From UCB3 sp964415605 (GTDB taxonomy: Bacteria; Chloroflexota; Anaerolineae; Epilineales; Epilineaceae), in NCBI GenBank assembly GCA_964415605.1, contig CAYQBA010000004.1, forward strand, positions 1-52,460: a stretch of DNA of 52,460 bases, read 5' to 3'. The translations under genes were made by a program, and so were the position numbers. Positions 33,379-42,960 of this stretch are shown here, piece by piece. How positions within the stretch are numbered: position 1 is the first letter of the stretch; each line of letters starts with the position of its first letter. Below the pieces are notes generated by a model. That model was not told the DNA's origin, ran no database searches, and saw only the letters and a list, made by a program, of their open reading frames with translations.

Positions 33379-36300
33379 TCACGGCTTGACGTCGAACACC
33401 TCGACCAGCCCCACTCCCGACGTCCCGCCGACGCCGCGCACGATGGCCGTGTAGGCGCCCGGCGCGAGCGTCCGGATGATGGCCGACTCGCGCGCCAAGC
33501 GCGGCATCAGCGGATCGGCTGCGATGACCCCCGCCTGCCGTGACGACACCCAGTTGTCGTTCTCGACGACCAGCGACCCGCCGCGCAGGAGCTGCATCCG
33601 CGGGTCCGCGAGCGCACCCGGAACCCCCAGCCGCGCCAGATCCGGCCCGATGGCCCGCAGGATGACCTTCGCCGGCCCGTCGGTGACGATGAACCCGCCG
33701 ATCATGACGTTGTCGCCCGTGCGGACGCTGCCGCGGGTGGAGATGTTGGCGATCCGGCCGGCCCCTGTGCCGTCGGCCGACCGGTCGCGGAACACCTCGA
33801 CCAGCGCCACGCCGGTCCCGCCGCCCGCACCGCGCACCACGACCGTGAACGCGCCGGGATCGAGCGTGACGAGCAGCGCGGCCTCGCGGGCGTCCGGCGG
33901 GCGCAGCGCGCTGGCGGCGATCTCGGCGGCACGCTGCGCGGCCGGCCAGTCGTCGTTGGCGAGGATCGGCGCGCCGTTGCGGAAGAGCTCGATCGACGGG
34001 TCCGCCAGCACCCCCGGCACGCCGTGCGCCGCGAGGCTGGGGCCGAGCGCGCGGATGAGCACCCGCACCGGGCCCCGGTCGACGATGAAGCCGCCGATCA
34101 TGACGTCGTCGCCCGTTCCGACGTAGCCGCGGGTGGAGATGTTGACCAGCGTGCCGGTGTTGGCCGTCGGCGGCGGCGGCGAGGGCCAGCCGTCGGGCGA
34201 CGCGCGGTCCCATGCGTGGTCGACGTCCAGCCAGTCGCTGTCCCACCACCAGTACCACACGGCCGCCGAGCTGTACCACATGGCCCGGCGGACCAGCGTG
34301 GCGCCCACCGAGTCGCACGTCCCGGCCTTCCACGCCAGCGGGGCCGGGTCGGGGTCGCCGAGCGCCGGCTCGCCCGTGCAGGCGCTGTTCTCGATGTCCG
34401 GGATGTAGCCGTAGCCGGCGGGCGGCGGCGTGCGCATGAGGTCGACGATCCCGTTGGCCAGCCGGCGCGCCTCGCCGTACCACGGGAGGATGTCGGCGGC
34501 GCGCTGCCGGTCGAAGGCGGCAGCCGCGTCGGGGTCGGGCGCCGGGAGGGGGTAGCGGGCAGCGGCCAGGCGCATGAGCCCGCCGGAGGACTGCAAGAGG
34601 AGGCCGTAGGCGCCGTAGCCGTTCTCGGTCAGGTGATAGGGGCTCGGCGCGCCGCTCGCGGTGGTCATGCGGCGCCACGGGAGCCCCGGGTTGGCGTCGC
34701 CGCGGCACGCGCCCGCGCAGGTCGGCGGCGCGTTGGGGTCGGGCGTGGGGCCCACCGCGACGGCGGCCGGCGCGATCAGCCCGCCGTTGCGCCAGAGGTA
34801 GCGGTTGGCCAGCGGGACCGAGGCGTCGGTGGGGTCGTGGAACAGCGGCTGGCGCTGCACGCCGGGCGCCGCGCCGGCGTTGGCCGGGCTGAAGGTGAAG
34901 CACCGGTCGTCGGCCGGATCGTCGACCCCGGCGCAGCGGTAGAACGTGGCCTGGAAGAGCCACAGCCACGCCGCGAACTCGTCGGGGTGGTTGCGGTGCA
35001 CGGTGTCGAACAGCGACCCTGCCATGCCCTCGGCCAGCTTGTCGTCGAGCACCTGCCCGAAGAGGACGGCGCCGTACAGCGGGCTGGGGCCGGGGTAGTG
35101 GTTCTCGATGCCGCCCGGGAACTCCTGGGCGCCGTTCTCCCAGTTGTCGCCGACGACGTTCGGCGCCCCCGGCAGCACCGCGTCCTCGCCGACGCTCAGG
35201 CGGCCGTTTTGCGGCTCGCCGTCGTGCCGGCCGGCCGAGAGCGTGCGGATGGCGTTGGTCCCGCCCGCCGCCAGCGGCCATTCGAGGTCGTCCTGCCGGC
35301 CGGCGCCGCCGTGGAAGCCGGCCACGCCGTAGCCCAGCCGGGCGTCGATGGCCTCGAAGTAGCCCGGCCCGACGGCCCCCGGCGGCGCGTCGGGATCGCC
35401 GGCGTCGACGAGCCAGCGGATCAGCCGTGTGCCGGCGCGCGCGCCGACGTGCGTGCCGAGCCACTCCTCGGCCATCGAGCCGAGGTTGGTCTGGCCGCAG
35501 CGCACGCCGGTAACCGTGCCCGGCCGCGCGGCGCACGTCGCGCCGCCGTAGTAGGCGCCGAAGGGCGACTTGGTCCCGCCGAGGCTCTCGCGGCTGGCGT
35601 GCGTCATGCACGCCTGCCAGTCGGCCGACCCGACGCCGAACCGCCCGCACCAATCCTCGCCGGGCAGCGTGTAGTCGGCGTCGAACCACAGGCCGGCGTT
35701 GTCGCCGGCATCCAGCGCGGCGGGGCGCAGGCTGGGGATCGCCACGGCCGCCGCGGGCGGGTCGCCCTGGCGAAAGGCGTCGGTCCCGGCGACCGCCGGG
35801 TCGCGCGCCGCGGCGGCGGCGTACGTGGCCTGGCTGCCGATGTCGGCCCGGCCGCCCGTGCGCGGGCCTTCGGGCTGGGCAGCCACCCACTCCCACCACA
35901 CCCGCTGGCTCAGGCCGTTCACCAGCGCCACGGCGTTGCGCCGGTCGGCCGGGGCGCCCCATGCCCGCTGCTCCTCGAGGAACTGGAGGGTCCAGACGTA
36001 CGGTGTGAGCAGCCAGCCGGCGGAACGCGTGAACGACAGCTGGTCGTCGGCGCGCGTGCGGGTGTCGCGGAACAGGCGGACGAGCGTGTCGCGCATGTGC
36101 GCCTCGTAGGCCCGCACCATGCGGCGGTGGTAGGCCTGGGCCTGGCGGGCGTTGGCGGCGGTGTAGCCGGCCTCGGCGCCGACGGGTGCGTCGAAGTCGT
36201 GGACGAACGCGTGATACAGCGCGAAGTGCCCGGCGGTGCGGACGATACGGTCGTTGAAATAGTAGCCGCGGCCGACGTCGGTCAGCGTCAGGCCGCCGGT

Positions 36301-36786
36301 GTACGGGGTGCCGACGACGGCGGCCAGCCGGGCGCCGGCGCACCGGACGAAGTCGGCGTCGGTGACGGCGGCGTGACACGCGGTGGACGGTGCGGCGGGG
36401 TCGACGATGCCGCGGCTGACGCGAGCGTACTCCTCCCACAGCGTGTCGGGATCCTTGGCGGACGCGGTCTTGTCGGGCTCGATGATCGGCGTGAGATGGG
36501 CGATGGGGGTGGCCTCCGTCGCCTCCTGGTCGTAGAAGCCGGTCAACATGGCGCGCAGGTTCGCCACGATCTCCGGGGCCGGCCACACCGGCGGGGTCTG
36601 GGCGGCGGCGGTCGGCGGCGGGCCGGCGGGCGCCAAAGCCAGGAGGAGCACGCACGCCGCCACGGCCTGCGCCACCAGGCGGGGACGCGCCGCGGGCCAA
36701 GGCGCCCCGCTGGCCCGCCGGACGGCGATCCAATACCCGGCAACGGTCTGGCGCGGGGCGCCCTCGGGCGGGCGGGCTGGGCCCAT
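33379..36786 (-). CDS. Large secreted protein with two C-terminal 'ISTRG' repeat domains
   Basis: The 1135-aa precursor starts at 36786, 3 bp after the stop of the upstream gene, and has a basic N-terminus followed by an Ala/Leu signal segment ending in AAAQTPP. Residues about 60-850 are of unknown function, with many Trp/Tyr and Cys residues (VWYWWWDSDWLDVDHAW, YHLTENGYGAYGLLLQSSGG), as in an extracellular enzyme or binding protein. The last 260 residues are two tandem copies of a domain of about 125 residues: (V/A)NISTRG.V.TGD(D/N)VMIGGFIV, then (V/K)(L/I)(I/L)RA(L/I)GP, DP.(I/M)(E/Q)L.R.G and GV.LVEVF. This repeat domain is found in secreted proteins of many phyla. Co-transcribed with the propeller gene upstream. 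Confidence 0.8.
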   Translation of the reverse strand: MGPARPPEGAPRQTVAGYWIAVRRASGAPWPAARPRLVAQAVAACVLLLALAPAGPPPTAAAQTPPVWPAPEIVANLRAMLTGFYDQEATEATPIAHLTPIIEPDKTASAKDPDTLWEEYARVSRGIVDPAAPSTACHAAVTDADFVRCAGARLAAVVGTPYTGGLTLTDVGRGYYFNDRIVRTAGHFALYHAFVHDFDAPVGAEAGYTAANARQAQAYHRRMVRAYEAHMRDTLVRLFRDTRTRADDQLSFTRSAGWLLTPYVWTLQFLEEQRAWGAPADRRNAVALVNGLSQRVWWEWVAAQPEGPRTGGRADIGSQATYAAAAARDPAVAGTDAFRQGDPPAAAVAIPSLRPAALDAGDNAGLWFDADYTLPGEDWCGRFGVGSADWQACMTHASRESLGGTKSPFGAYYGGATCAARPGTVTGVRCGQTNLGSMAEEWLGTHVGARAGTRLIRWLVDAGDPDAPPGAVGPGYFEAIDARLGYGVAGFHGGAGRQDDLEWPLAAGGTNAIRTLSAGRHDGEPQNGRLSVGEDAVLPGAPNVVGDNWENGAQEFPGGIENHYPGPSPLYGAVLFGQVLDDKLAEGMAGSLFDTVHRNHPDEFAAWLWLFQATFYRCAGVDDPADDRCFTFSPANAGAAPGVQRQPLFHDPTDASVPLANRYLWRNGGLIAPAAVAVGPTPDPNAPPTCAGACRGDANPGLPWRRMTTASGAPSPYHLTENGYGAYGLLLQSSGGLMRLAAARYPLPAPDPDAAAAFDRQRAADILPWYGEARRLANGIVDLMRTPPPAGYGYIPDIENSACTGEPALGDPDPAPLAWKAGTCDSVGATLVRRAMWYSSAAVWYWWWDSDWLDVDHAWDRASPDGWPSPPPPTANTGTLVNISTRGYVGTGDDVMIGGFIVDRGPVRVLIRALGPSLAAHGVPGVLADPSIELFRNGAPILANDDWPAAQRAAEIAASALRPPDAREAALLVTLDPGAFTVVVRGAGGGTGVALVEVFRDRSADGTGAGRIANISTRGSVRTGDNVMIGGFIVTDGPAKVILRAIGPDLARLGVPGALADPRMQLLRGGSLVVENDNWVSSRQAGVIAADPLMPRLARESAIIRTLAPGAYTAIVRGVGGTSGVGLVEVFDVKP

Positions 36787-36788
36787 GC

Positions 36789-38210
36789 TCACCGCAGGCC
36801 GGAGTGCTTGAGCAAGACCGGCACGTGCAGCCGGGGGAAGGCGACGTCGCCGCTCGAGGCCCACACGCCGTCGAGGTAGGTCCGCGTGCCGTCGACGGTG
36901 CCGACCCACAGCATGCGGTCGGGGCCGACGGCGATGGCGCGGATCGGTGCGCCGAGCGGGCTGTTGCGGCTGTTGAAGTGCAGCCAGCGGCCGCCGGCGT
37001 GCAGCGCCATGTTGCCGTTGGACGCGGCCAGCCACAGCTCGCCGGCGGGGCCGTAGGCAGCGGCGACGACGATGGCCACCTGGCCGCGCTCGTCCTCGAA
37101 GAGCGGGCTGCCGGTGAGGTCGGTCTGCCGCCATTGGCCGTCGGCCCAGCGGGCGGCGACGACGCCGTGCTCGACGTTGACGGCGCCGGCCGGCACACGC
37201 TCGACGGACAGGTAGAACTCGGGCAGGCCGCCCGGGGCGGCGGTGAACGCGGTGGCGAAGCCGGTGGCGACCTCGCCGGGAGCGGCGCTCGGCGCGTGGT
37301 ACACCGGCACGGGGCCGGGCAGGCGGTACATGGCCCGCGGCGCGCCGACGGCGTCGGCGATGCCGGGCGCGAGCTGGACGACGTCGAGGCCGTGGGCGGC
37401 CATCTCCGGCGGGGCGTCGACGGCGAAGCTGGTGCCGGCGCCGCCGGCCGTGAAGCCCATGAGGCCGAACTGCTGGCATGCGCTGGACGCCGCGCACTCG
37501 CCGTCGATGTGATACGGCACCCACGCCGTCCCGGCGGGGTCCACGACCACGCGCGCGTCGAACGCCATCTCGGCGCCCGGCGCGCCGCCGGCCGGTGCGA
37601 CCTCCGTCCACCCGCGGCCGTCGAAGAACGCCGGCCCGGCCCACACGCGCCCGGCGGGGTCGACGGCCCAGAAGTCGGCGAGCGACGGCCCGGCGCGAAT
37701 CTCGGTGAAGCGCGCCGCGATGGCGGCGCGCAGGTCGGCGTAGTCGGTGCGGCGGCCGCCGCGGTCGAGGACGGCGACGGCGGGGGCGTCGGGCGCCGCC
37801 GGCACGAACCGGAACCAGACCGCCCCCGCGGGGTCGACGGCGAGGTAGCGGATGGACTCCTTGGGCAGCGGCGGGCGGAGGGCCGTCGCGGCGTCGGAAG
37901 CGGACGGGGCGGCGTCGGGAGCGGACGGGGCGGCGGGTCCGGCAGGCGCATCGACAGCGCCGGAGGCACCCGATGCGGGGGGGACTTCGTGCGGGTCGAC
38001 CACGACCGGCGCATCGGGGACGGCAACCGGCGCACCGGCGGCGGATGCATCATCGCCGGGCACGGGCCCGGCCGGCGCGCCGTGGACGGCGGCCAGCGCG
38101 ACGAGGCCGGCCACGCACACGCCCATTGCGCCGCCGGCGGTATATGAGCGGGTTGCGGCAGCGCTGGAGTCCGCCGGTGGCCGGAGATGCCGGTTGCCCT
38201 GGACGTTCAT
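36789..38210 (-). CDS. Secreted propeller-like protein (two-component regulator propeller style repeats)
   Basis: The 473-aa precursor has a signal-like N-terminus (VCVAGLVALAAVHG) and a low-complexity Pro/Ala/Asp linker (residues 45-115). Recurring short units of the form 'I..LAVDPAGAVWFRF', 'FWAVDPAGRVWAGP', 'RVVVDPAGTAWVPY' and 'IRAIAVGPDRMLWVGT' follow, which are Reg_prop-like beta-propeller blades. It ends with LHVPVLLKHSGLR, reminiscent of the C-terminal tails of other exported proteins here. GGAGG lies eight bases before the ATG at 38210. It is translated immediately before the large secreted protein (3-bp gap), so the two products may act together on the cell surface. Confidence 0.75.
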   Translation of the reverse strand: MNVQGNRHLRPPADSSAAATRSYTAGGAMGVCVAGLVALAAVHGAPAGPVPGDDASAAGAPVAVPDAPVVVDPHEVPPASGASGAVDAPAGPAAPSAPDAAPSASDAATALRPPLPKESIRYLAVDPAGAVWFRFVPAAPDAPAVAVLDRGGRRTDYADLRAAIAARFTEIRAGPSLADFWAVDPAGRVWAGPAFFDGRGWTEVAPAGGAPGAEMAFDARVVVDPAGTAWVPYHIDGECAASSACQQFGLMGFTAGGAGTSFAVDAPPEMAAHGLDVVQLAPGIADAVGAPRAMYRLPGPVPVYHAPSAAPGEVATGFATAFTAAPGGLPEFYLSVERVPAGAVNVEHGVVAARWADGQWRQTDLTGSPLFEDERGQVAIVVAAAYGPAGELWLAASNGNMALHAGGRWLHFNSRNSPLGAPIRAIAVGPDRMLWVGTVDGTRTYLDGVWASSGDVAFPRLHVPVLLKHSGLR

Positions 38211-38439
38211 GGAGATGCCTCCGGGGAATGATGCGCGCCGATCGGCGCGACTGCCAATCGGGCGTCGCGGCCGGCGGGCGCGTCTTGGTCGACGGAGGGT
38301 GGACGGATCCCGGCGGGCAGTGGTTTCTGCTGGAGGGCGGTGAGGCGACGGTCCGCGAGGCGCAGGTACGCGCTGGTGGTCGTTGCCCCCCGTGTCGCCG
38401 TCGAGCGGCGCGCGCGAGCTCGGGAGAGGGGAGGGCGGG

Positions 38440-38871
38440 TTACGCGCCCAGCGGGTTGCGCCAGCGCAGGCCGGGGAATCGGCTGAAGTCGGAATCCGCG
38501 CTGCAGATTTCGAGGCCGTGCTCGATGGCCAGCGCGGCCAGGTGGGCGTCCGACACCAACGCGGGCGCCGGGGCACAGTAGGGCAAGAGATCGGCCAGGA
38601 TCGTTCGGTGCCGGTCGGTCGGCCCAGGTGTCCACACCGGCTCCAGCGCCAGCCAGGCCTCCACCTGCCGCCACGCCTGCACGACGCTGAGCGGCCGCTC
38701 CAGGATGCGCGGGGAGGCGGAGATCCGCACGAAGGCGAGCGACGATGCCCAGGGCAGCCCGACCCGCGTGGGCCCATTCAGCTGCGCATCCAGCCACTGC
38801 CTGGCCTCGGCGTGCTGGCCGAAGGCGGGGTGGTGGGCGTAGAGCAGGAGGTTCGCGTCGACGAGGATCAT
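38440..38871 (-). CDS. vapC: VapC-type PIN-domain toxin
   Basis: The 143-aa PIN protein starts MILVDANLLLYAHHP and carries the expected acidic residues: Asp in LVDANLL, Glu and Asp in LVSDAHLAALAIEHGLEICSADSDFSRFPG. TA-associated PIN proteins with the VDANLLLYA start form a well-known VapC group and act as ribonucleases. Its ATG overlaps the antitoxin stop (38868-38871). I prefer the ATG at 38871 over an in-frame start 51 bp upstream because of this coupling and the family's length. Confidence 0.9.
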   Translation of the reverse strand: MILVDANLLLYAHHPAFGQHAEARQWLDAQLNGPTRVGLPWASSLAFVRISASPRILERPLSVVQAWRQVEAWLALEPVWTPGPTDRHRTILADLLPYCAPAPALVSDAHLAALAIEHGLEICSADSDFSRFPGLRWRNPLGA

Positions 38872-39125
38872 CCGACCTCTTCGCCGCTCGCCTCCAAGAA
38901 GTCGATCACGCGGGCGACACACGTGACATCCGGCACCAAGAGCCGTCCGGTGTCCGCCTCGGGCGTACGGTAGGGCTCGGGTCGCACCGCTGGCGACCGT
39001 GTCAACTGGGTCAGACCGATTCTAAGGGCACGATTCACGGCGGCCTTCAGGCTGAGACCGCCCGCCGCCCGCACCTCTTCGAGGATCGCGGCGACATCCG
39101 GATCGAGCGTCAGCGTCGTGCGCAT
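38868..39125 (-). CDS. vapB: Ribbon-helix-helix VapB antitoxin
   Basis: The 85-aa product begins MRTTLTLDPDVAAILEEVRAAGG, the beta-strand and helix of an RHH DNA-binding domain, followed by KAAVNRALRIGL. The C-terminal half is variable, as expected for the toxin-neutralising part. It lies directly before vapC with a 4-bp overlap. A different antitoxin fold from the AbrB-like VapB at 7 kb, so the two modules are unlikely to cross-neutralise. Confidence 0.87.
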   Translation of the reverse strand: MRTTLTLDPDVAAILEEVRAAGGLSLKAAVNRALRIGLTQLTRSPAVRPEPYRTPEADTGRLLVPDVTCVARVIDFLEASGEEVG

Positions 39126-39273
39126 GCATCAGATCTTAGTCACTTGATGTCTTGATGGCAAGCACGTGGGTGGCGAGTCGAGCTCAGCCGCCCTCAGTTG
39201 CCCGAGCAGGGCATCGATCCGTCGCCCGCGACCCGCTGGGTGCGCGCACGCAACCGCGGCCAGCCGGCCCCGA

Positions 39274-41082
39274 CTACGGCCGCCCGCCCCAGTAGATCTC
39301 CGGCGGGCACAGCACCGCGGCCACGAGCTGGCGGTAGATGCCCTCCAGCGCCTCGGCCGATGGCGCGGGCACGTAGTGGCGTGCGTCGCCCGCCATGTCG
39401 CGCAGCACGGCGGCATCGAGGTCGGGGCCGGCGCCGACAACGTACACGGCGATGCCGGCGGCGCGCGCCGCCCGCGCCGCGGCGACGGCGTCCGAGCCCG
39501 GCGCCGGGTTGGCCCGGCCGTCGCTCAGCACGATCATCGCCGCCGCGCCGGGCCGCCGCAGCGGGCCGGTCAGCTCGGCCGCCGCGGCGGCCACGCCGAG
39601 ATCGACACGGCTCTGCTCGCGCACGGCGATCCGCTGGAGCGCCGCGCGGAGCCGGGATCGGTCGGACGTCAGGCCCTGGAGCACGTGGGGTTGGTCGTTG
39701 AACGCCACCACGGCCGCCCGGTCCTGGCCGGCGCTGAGGCGAATCCCGTGTCCGAGGAACGCCTCGGCGGCCTCGACGACGGCCTCGAGCTTGGGCCGCC
39801 CGCGTTCCGTGAGGCCGCGCATGCTGGTCGACGCGTCGATGACCAGCACGACGTCGACGAACCGGTCGGCGGGCGGGCAACCCGGGTCCTTGAGGGCGAT
39901 GGGCAGGAACGCGGGGCGCGGCGGCACCGCGGTCGGCGATGGCGATGGTGACGCGGTCGGAGTCGGCGTCGCCGTCGGGGTGGGCGTCGCCGTCGGCGTC
40001 GCGGTTGGGGTGGACGTCGGGGCACGGGTCGCCGTGGCGGTTGGGGGAGGCGTGGCTGTCGGCGTCGCGGTCTCGACCGCCCCCACGCGGCAGTCGCCGC
40101 CCTGGATCACGCTGACGGTGTTGCTCCGCTCGTTGGCGACGTAGACCCGGCCGTTGTCGGGGTTGACGGCGACCCCGGCCGGCTGGAGGCCGAGCGGCAG
40201 GGTGGCCACGACGGCGCGGCTGTCCATGCTGATCGCGGTGAGCCCGGTGGACGGGTGCGTGGTGTACACGCACCGCCGCGGCGGATCGACGGCGACGAGC
40301 AGCGGCGGGCTGGCGAGCGGAACGGTCCCGGCCACGGTGTGCGTCGCGCCGTCGACGATCCACAGGCGTGGCGACCGGAAGTCCGCCAGGTAGACGGTGT
40401 TGGTCGTGGCGTCGACGGCGGGGTGGCCGACGGCGGGGATCTCCATCCGCTTGGCGCGCGCGCCGAGGTCGACGACGACGAGGCGGTCCGGGGAAGACAT
40501 CGCGACATAGGCAAGGTCCGTCTGAGGGTTGACGGCGATCGTGTGGTTGGAGCGATCGGTGTTGATGTCGCGCACGACGGTCCGGGCCACGGCGTCGACG
40601 ACCGTGAAGGTGTTCGCGCTGCGGGTGAGGTACACCTCGCGGCGCCCGGGGTGGACCGCCAGGCCTTCGGGCCCGGATGGGAGGCCGCGGATGGTGTCGA
40701 CGACGGTGTCCGAGGCGCCGTCGATCACCGACAGCGTGCCGCTGCCGTTGTTGAGCACGTAGGCGCGGTTCACGGTGGGGTCGACGGCGACTTGGTACCA
40801 CGGCGACAGCCCGACCGGGATGGTGGCCACGACGGCATGGGTGGCGCCGTCGATGACCGACACGGTGCCGGAGCCGCGGTTGGTCGCGTAGATCCGATTG
40901 GTCACGGCGTTGACGCCGACGCCGACGGGCTGCGCGCCGACGCCGACGTGGGTGACGAGGGTCGGTTGCGCCGCGCCGGGCTGGGCGCCCGCGATAGACG
41001 GGGCGGCGGCACGCTCGCGCGATCGGAAGAGGGCGGCCAGGACAAGCATGGCAGCGGTGATCGTCGACATCCGGGCGCGCAT
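39274..41082 (-). CDS. Surface protein: YncE-like beta-propeller, T/P linker, VWA domain
   Basis: The 602-aa precursor has a signal segment, then seven or so YncE-type blades (residues about 45-330) built on 'VAVNP.T..(V/I)YVAN..(S/G)(N/G)TVSVIDG'. A Thr/Pro linker (about 335-385) ends in RPAFLPIALKDPGCPP. The C-terminal von Willebrand A domain (about 400-600) has an intact MIDAS start DASTS, a central aspartate region and IVLSDGRANP. It should be exported and displayed, with the VWA domain binding a protein ligand through a metal ion. GAGGAG precedes the ATG at 41082. The internal (F)LP segment matches the C-terminal tails of other exported proteins in the window. Confidence 0.87.
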   Translation of the reverse strand: MRARMSTITAAMLVLAALFRSRERAAAPSIAGAQPGAAQPTLVTHVGVGAQPVGVGVNAVTNRIYATNRGSGTVSVIDGATHAVVATIPVGLSPWYQVAVDPTVNRAYVLNNGSGTLSVIDGASDTVVDTIRGLPSGPEGLAVHPGRREVYLTRSANTFTVVDAVARTVVRDINTDRSNHTIAVNPQTDLAYVAMSSPDRLVVVDLGARAKRMEIPAVGHPAVDATTNTVYLADFRSPRLWIVDGATHTVAGTVPLASPPLLVAVDPPRRCVYTTHPSTGLTAISMDSRAVVATLPLGLQPAGVAVNPDNGRVYVANERSNTVSVIQGGDCRVGAVETATPTATPPPTATATRAPTSTPTATPTATPTPTATPTPTASPSPSPTAVPPRPAFLPIALKDPGCPPADRFVDVVLVIDASTSMRGLTERGRPKLEAVVEAAEAFLGHGIRLSAGQDRAAVVAFNDQPHVLQGLTSDRSRLRAALQRIAVREQSRVDLGVAAAAAELTGPLRRPGAAAMIVLSDGRANPAPGSDAVAAARAARAAGIAVYVVGAGPDLDAAVLRDMAGDARHYVPAPSAEALEGIYRQLVAAVLCPPEIYWGGRP

Positions 41083-41181
41083 GGGGCCACTCTCCTCGTT
41101 GGGTGCGATCGCGGCTCGGTCGATCGATGTCCCGGAAGACGAGACGTCACACCGCTGCGTTTCAGGCCACCGGCTGTGGCG

Positions 41182-41949
41182 CTACGCTCCGCCCCGCAGC
41201 CGCCGCAGCTCCGCTTCGAGCTCGGCGGCACGGTCCTCCGCGGCGCGGCGGGCGGTCTCCGCGGCGAGGCGGGCCGCCTCAGCAGCGCGGCGGGCGGCGG
41301 CCTCGCCCTCGGGCGTCGGCAGCCAGGCCTCCGCGGCGGGGTCGAACAAGCGCAGGGGATACGACGCCCGCTCCGGGTCGTAGGGCATCTGCCAGACCTC
41401 GAGCCCGAGCACCGTGCTGGCGATCCCCGACACCCCGCGCCCCTGGCGGTCGGGCAGCGCCGCGCTGGGGATGTACTGCTCGTCGATCAGGCGGAATGCC
41501 CGGAGCGCCGGCCCCGGCCGGATCAGATCGCCCGACGGATCGAACACGATGTACTCGCGCACACCCATCCCGAGATACAGGCCGCGCTTCCACGTCAGAT
41601 CGGCGCGCCACGTGGCCGGCGAGGCGATCTCGAACACCACGTCCGGCGCCTTGCCTTCCTTCCAGACCAGGTAGGAGCGCCGCGCAGTCCTGGGAACCCC
41701 GAGCGCCACCAGCACGTCGGGCGCCACCCGCAGGCCGGGATCCCCTTCCTCGTAGTAGACCAGGAGATCGGCGCCGACATAGACGTCGTCGCGGTCGCGG
41801 TAGTGCTGCTCGAGGCCGAAGCGGGTGTCCACCATGCAGCGATACTGCAGATCGCTCTCGGCCATGGGCTTCCCATCCGATTCGGGGTACTCGATCGCCG
41901 GCGAGGCGAGGATCTCGGGCTGCTCGAGGTCGCGCGCTGCAGCGGGCAT
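41182..41949 (-). CDS. Uma2-family (DUF820) putative PD-(D/E)xK endonuclease
   Basis: The 255-aa protein has the Uma2 core: DVYVGADLLVYYEEGDPGLRVAPDVLVALGV, then APDVVFEIASPAT with the catalytic-type Asp and Glu, and a Lys in DLTWKRGLYLGMGVREYIVFDP. The C-terminal 55 residues are an Ala/Glu/Arg coiled coil, common in cyanobacterial and Chloroflexota members. Uma2 proteins occur in many copies in such genomes; biological roles are not established. The ATG at 41949 is preceded by AAGGGA; upstream in-frame sequence is Pro/Arg-rich and unlike the family. Confidence 0.88.
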   Translation of the reverse strand: MPAAARDLEQPEILASPAIEYPESDGKPMAESDLQYRCMVDTRFGLEQHYRDRDDVYVGADLLVYYEEGDPGLRVAPDVLVALGVPRTARRSYLVWKEGKAPDVVFEIASPATWRADLTWKRGLYLGMGVREYIVFDPSGDLIRPGPALRAFRLIDEQYIPSAALPDRQGRGVSGIASTVLGLEVWQMPYDPERASYPLRLFDPAAEAWLPTPEGEAAARRAAEAARLAAETARRAAEDRAAELEAELRRLRGGA

Positions 41950-42148
41950 GGCCGAGGGTTCCCTTTCGTCTGGCGGTCTGGCTCGGGAGGAAAGTGGGTC
42001 GGATGGGCCGTTGCTAACTGTAGTCCCGAGCGAGACGGCCGGCAAAGGGCCCGACGCCCGCCACGGCCCACCGCGATGGTCGTGGATCGGCCGGCCATCC
42101 CGCCAGTCGGGAGGCGGACGACGCATCACGCGCGGCGAACGGTGCCGC

Positions 42149-42877
42149 CTACCACACCCCCGGCAGCAGCCGATACCGCACGCGCCTCGCATACTCGGCG
42201 TAGCCTTCGAGGTGCTCGCGCAGGAACCGGTCCTCGAGAGCCGTGCGCACGACGAGCACCGCCACGCCCAGCGCGGCGGGCACGAGCGCCCATGCCGACC
42301 GCAGGATGAGCGCCATGGTCAGGATGGTGGCCGCCGTGCCCACGTAGCCCGGGTGCCGGACGTAAGCGTACGGCCCGCCGGTGACGGTGACGTGCCCCCG
42401 CTCGCGCTGGATGCGGACAAGCGTCTCGAAGAACGGGTTGACGGCCATCGACCACAGCACCACGGCGTAGGCGGCGACGCACACGATCGCGCCCATCACG
42501 GGGAGGGCGAGCGATCCACCGCGGACCCCATGCCAGCGGACGTCGATGGCGGCGGCGACCGGCGTGAGGAACGCGAGCAGCGCCCACAGCAGGGCGATGA
42601 CGCGGTCCCAAAGGGGCGCCTCGGCGACGTGCATGCGCGACCGCGCCGCGACGACGGCCAGGTGCCGCGGGGTGAACACCACGCCGGCCAGGAGCGTGAT
42701 GCCGACGAAGACGCCGATGACGAGCCAGGCTTCGGCCCAGCGCCACGTGCCGGCAATGCCGAAGAGCACCACGCCCATCACGACGAGGCCGCCGGCGACC
42801 TGCGCGAAGCGCGCGACGACGTCGCGGCGCTGGGCGTGGCTGGCAGCGGGGTCGAGGGACGACATGTCACGGATCAT
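42149..42877 (-). CDS. Isoprenylcysteine carboxyl methyltransferase (ICMT/PEMT)-like membrane protein
   Basis: The 242-aa protein has about five membrane helices. Its C-terminal third carries GGPYAYVRHPGYVG and RTALEDRFLREHLEGYAEYARRVRYRLLPGVW, the AdoMet-binding RHP and E-x-x-L-x-x...Y-x-x-Y pattern of the ICMT/phospholipid methyltransferase superfamily. In bacteria these proteins methylate small lipids, isoprenoids or phospholipids at the membrane; the substrate is unknown here. The start is uncertain between 42877 and 42865 because neither has a clear ribosome site. Confidence 0.85.
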   Translation of the reverse strand: MIRDMSSLDPAASHAQRRDVVARFAQVAGGLVVMGVVLFGIAGTWRWAEAWLVIGVFVGITLLAGVVFTPRHLAVVAARSRMHVAEAPLWDRVIALLWALLAFLTPVAAAIDVRWHGVRGGSLALPVMGAIVCVAAYAVVLWSMAVNPFFETLVRIQRERGHVTVTGGPYAYVRHPGYVGTAATILTMALILRSAWALVPAALGVAVLVVRTALEDRFLREHLEGYAEYARRVRYRLLPGVW

Positions 42878-42960
42878 ACCACACCGCGCCCCCTATGCCG
42901 ACAGCCACTGCGCCATCGTCGCGACTGCCTGGCGACGCATGCACGCCGCCGCGGAGAGCG

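Noticed and set aside
34024..36879. 951-codon plus-strand open frame
   Set aside because: Antisense to the secreted protein with a signal peptide and two repeat domains; its own translation has no recognisable domain.
39960..40080. Repetitive GC-rich tract as a CRISPR or DNA repeat array
   Set aside because: It encodes the in-frame Thr/Pro linker of the propeller/VWA protein; there are no spacers or palindromic units.
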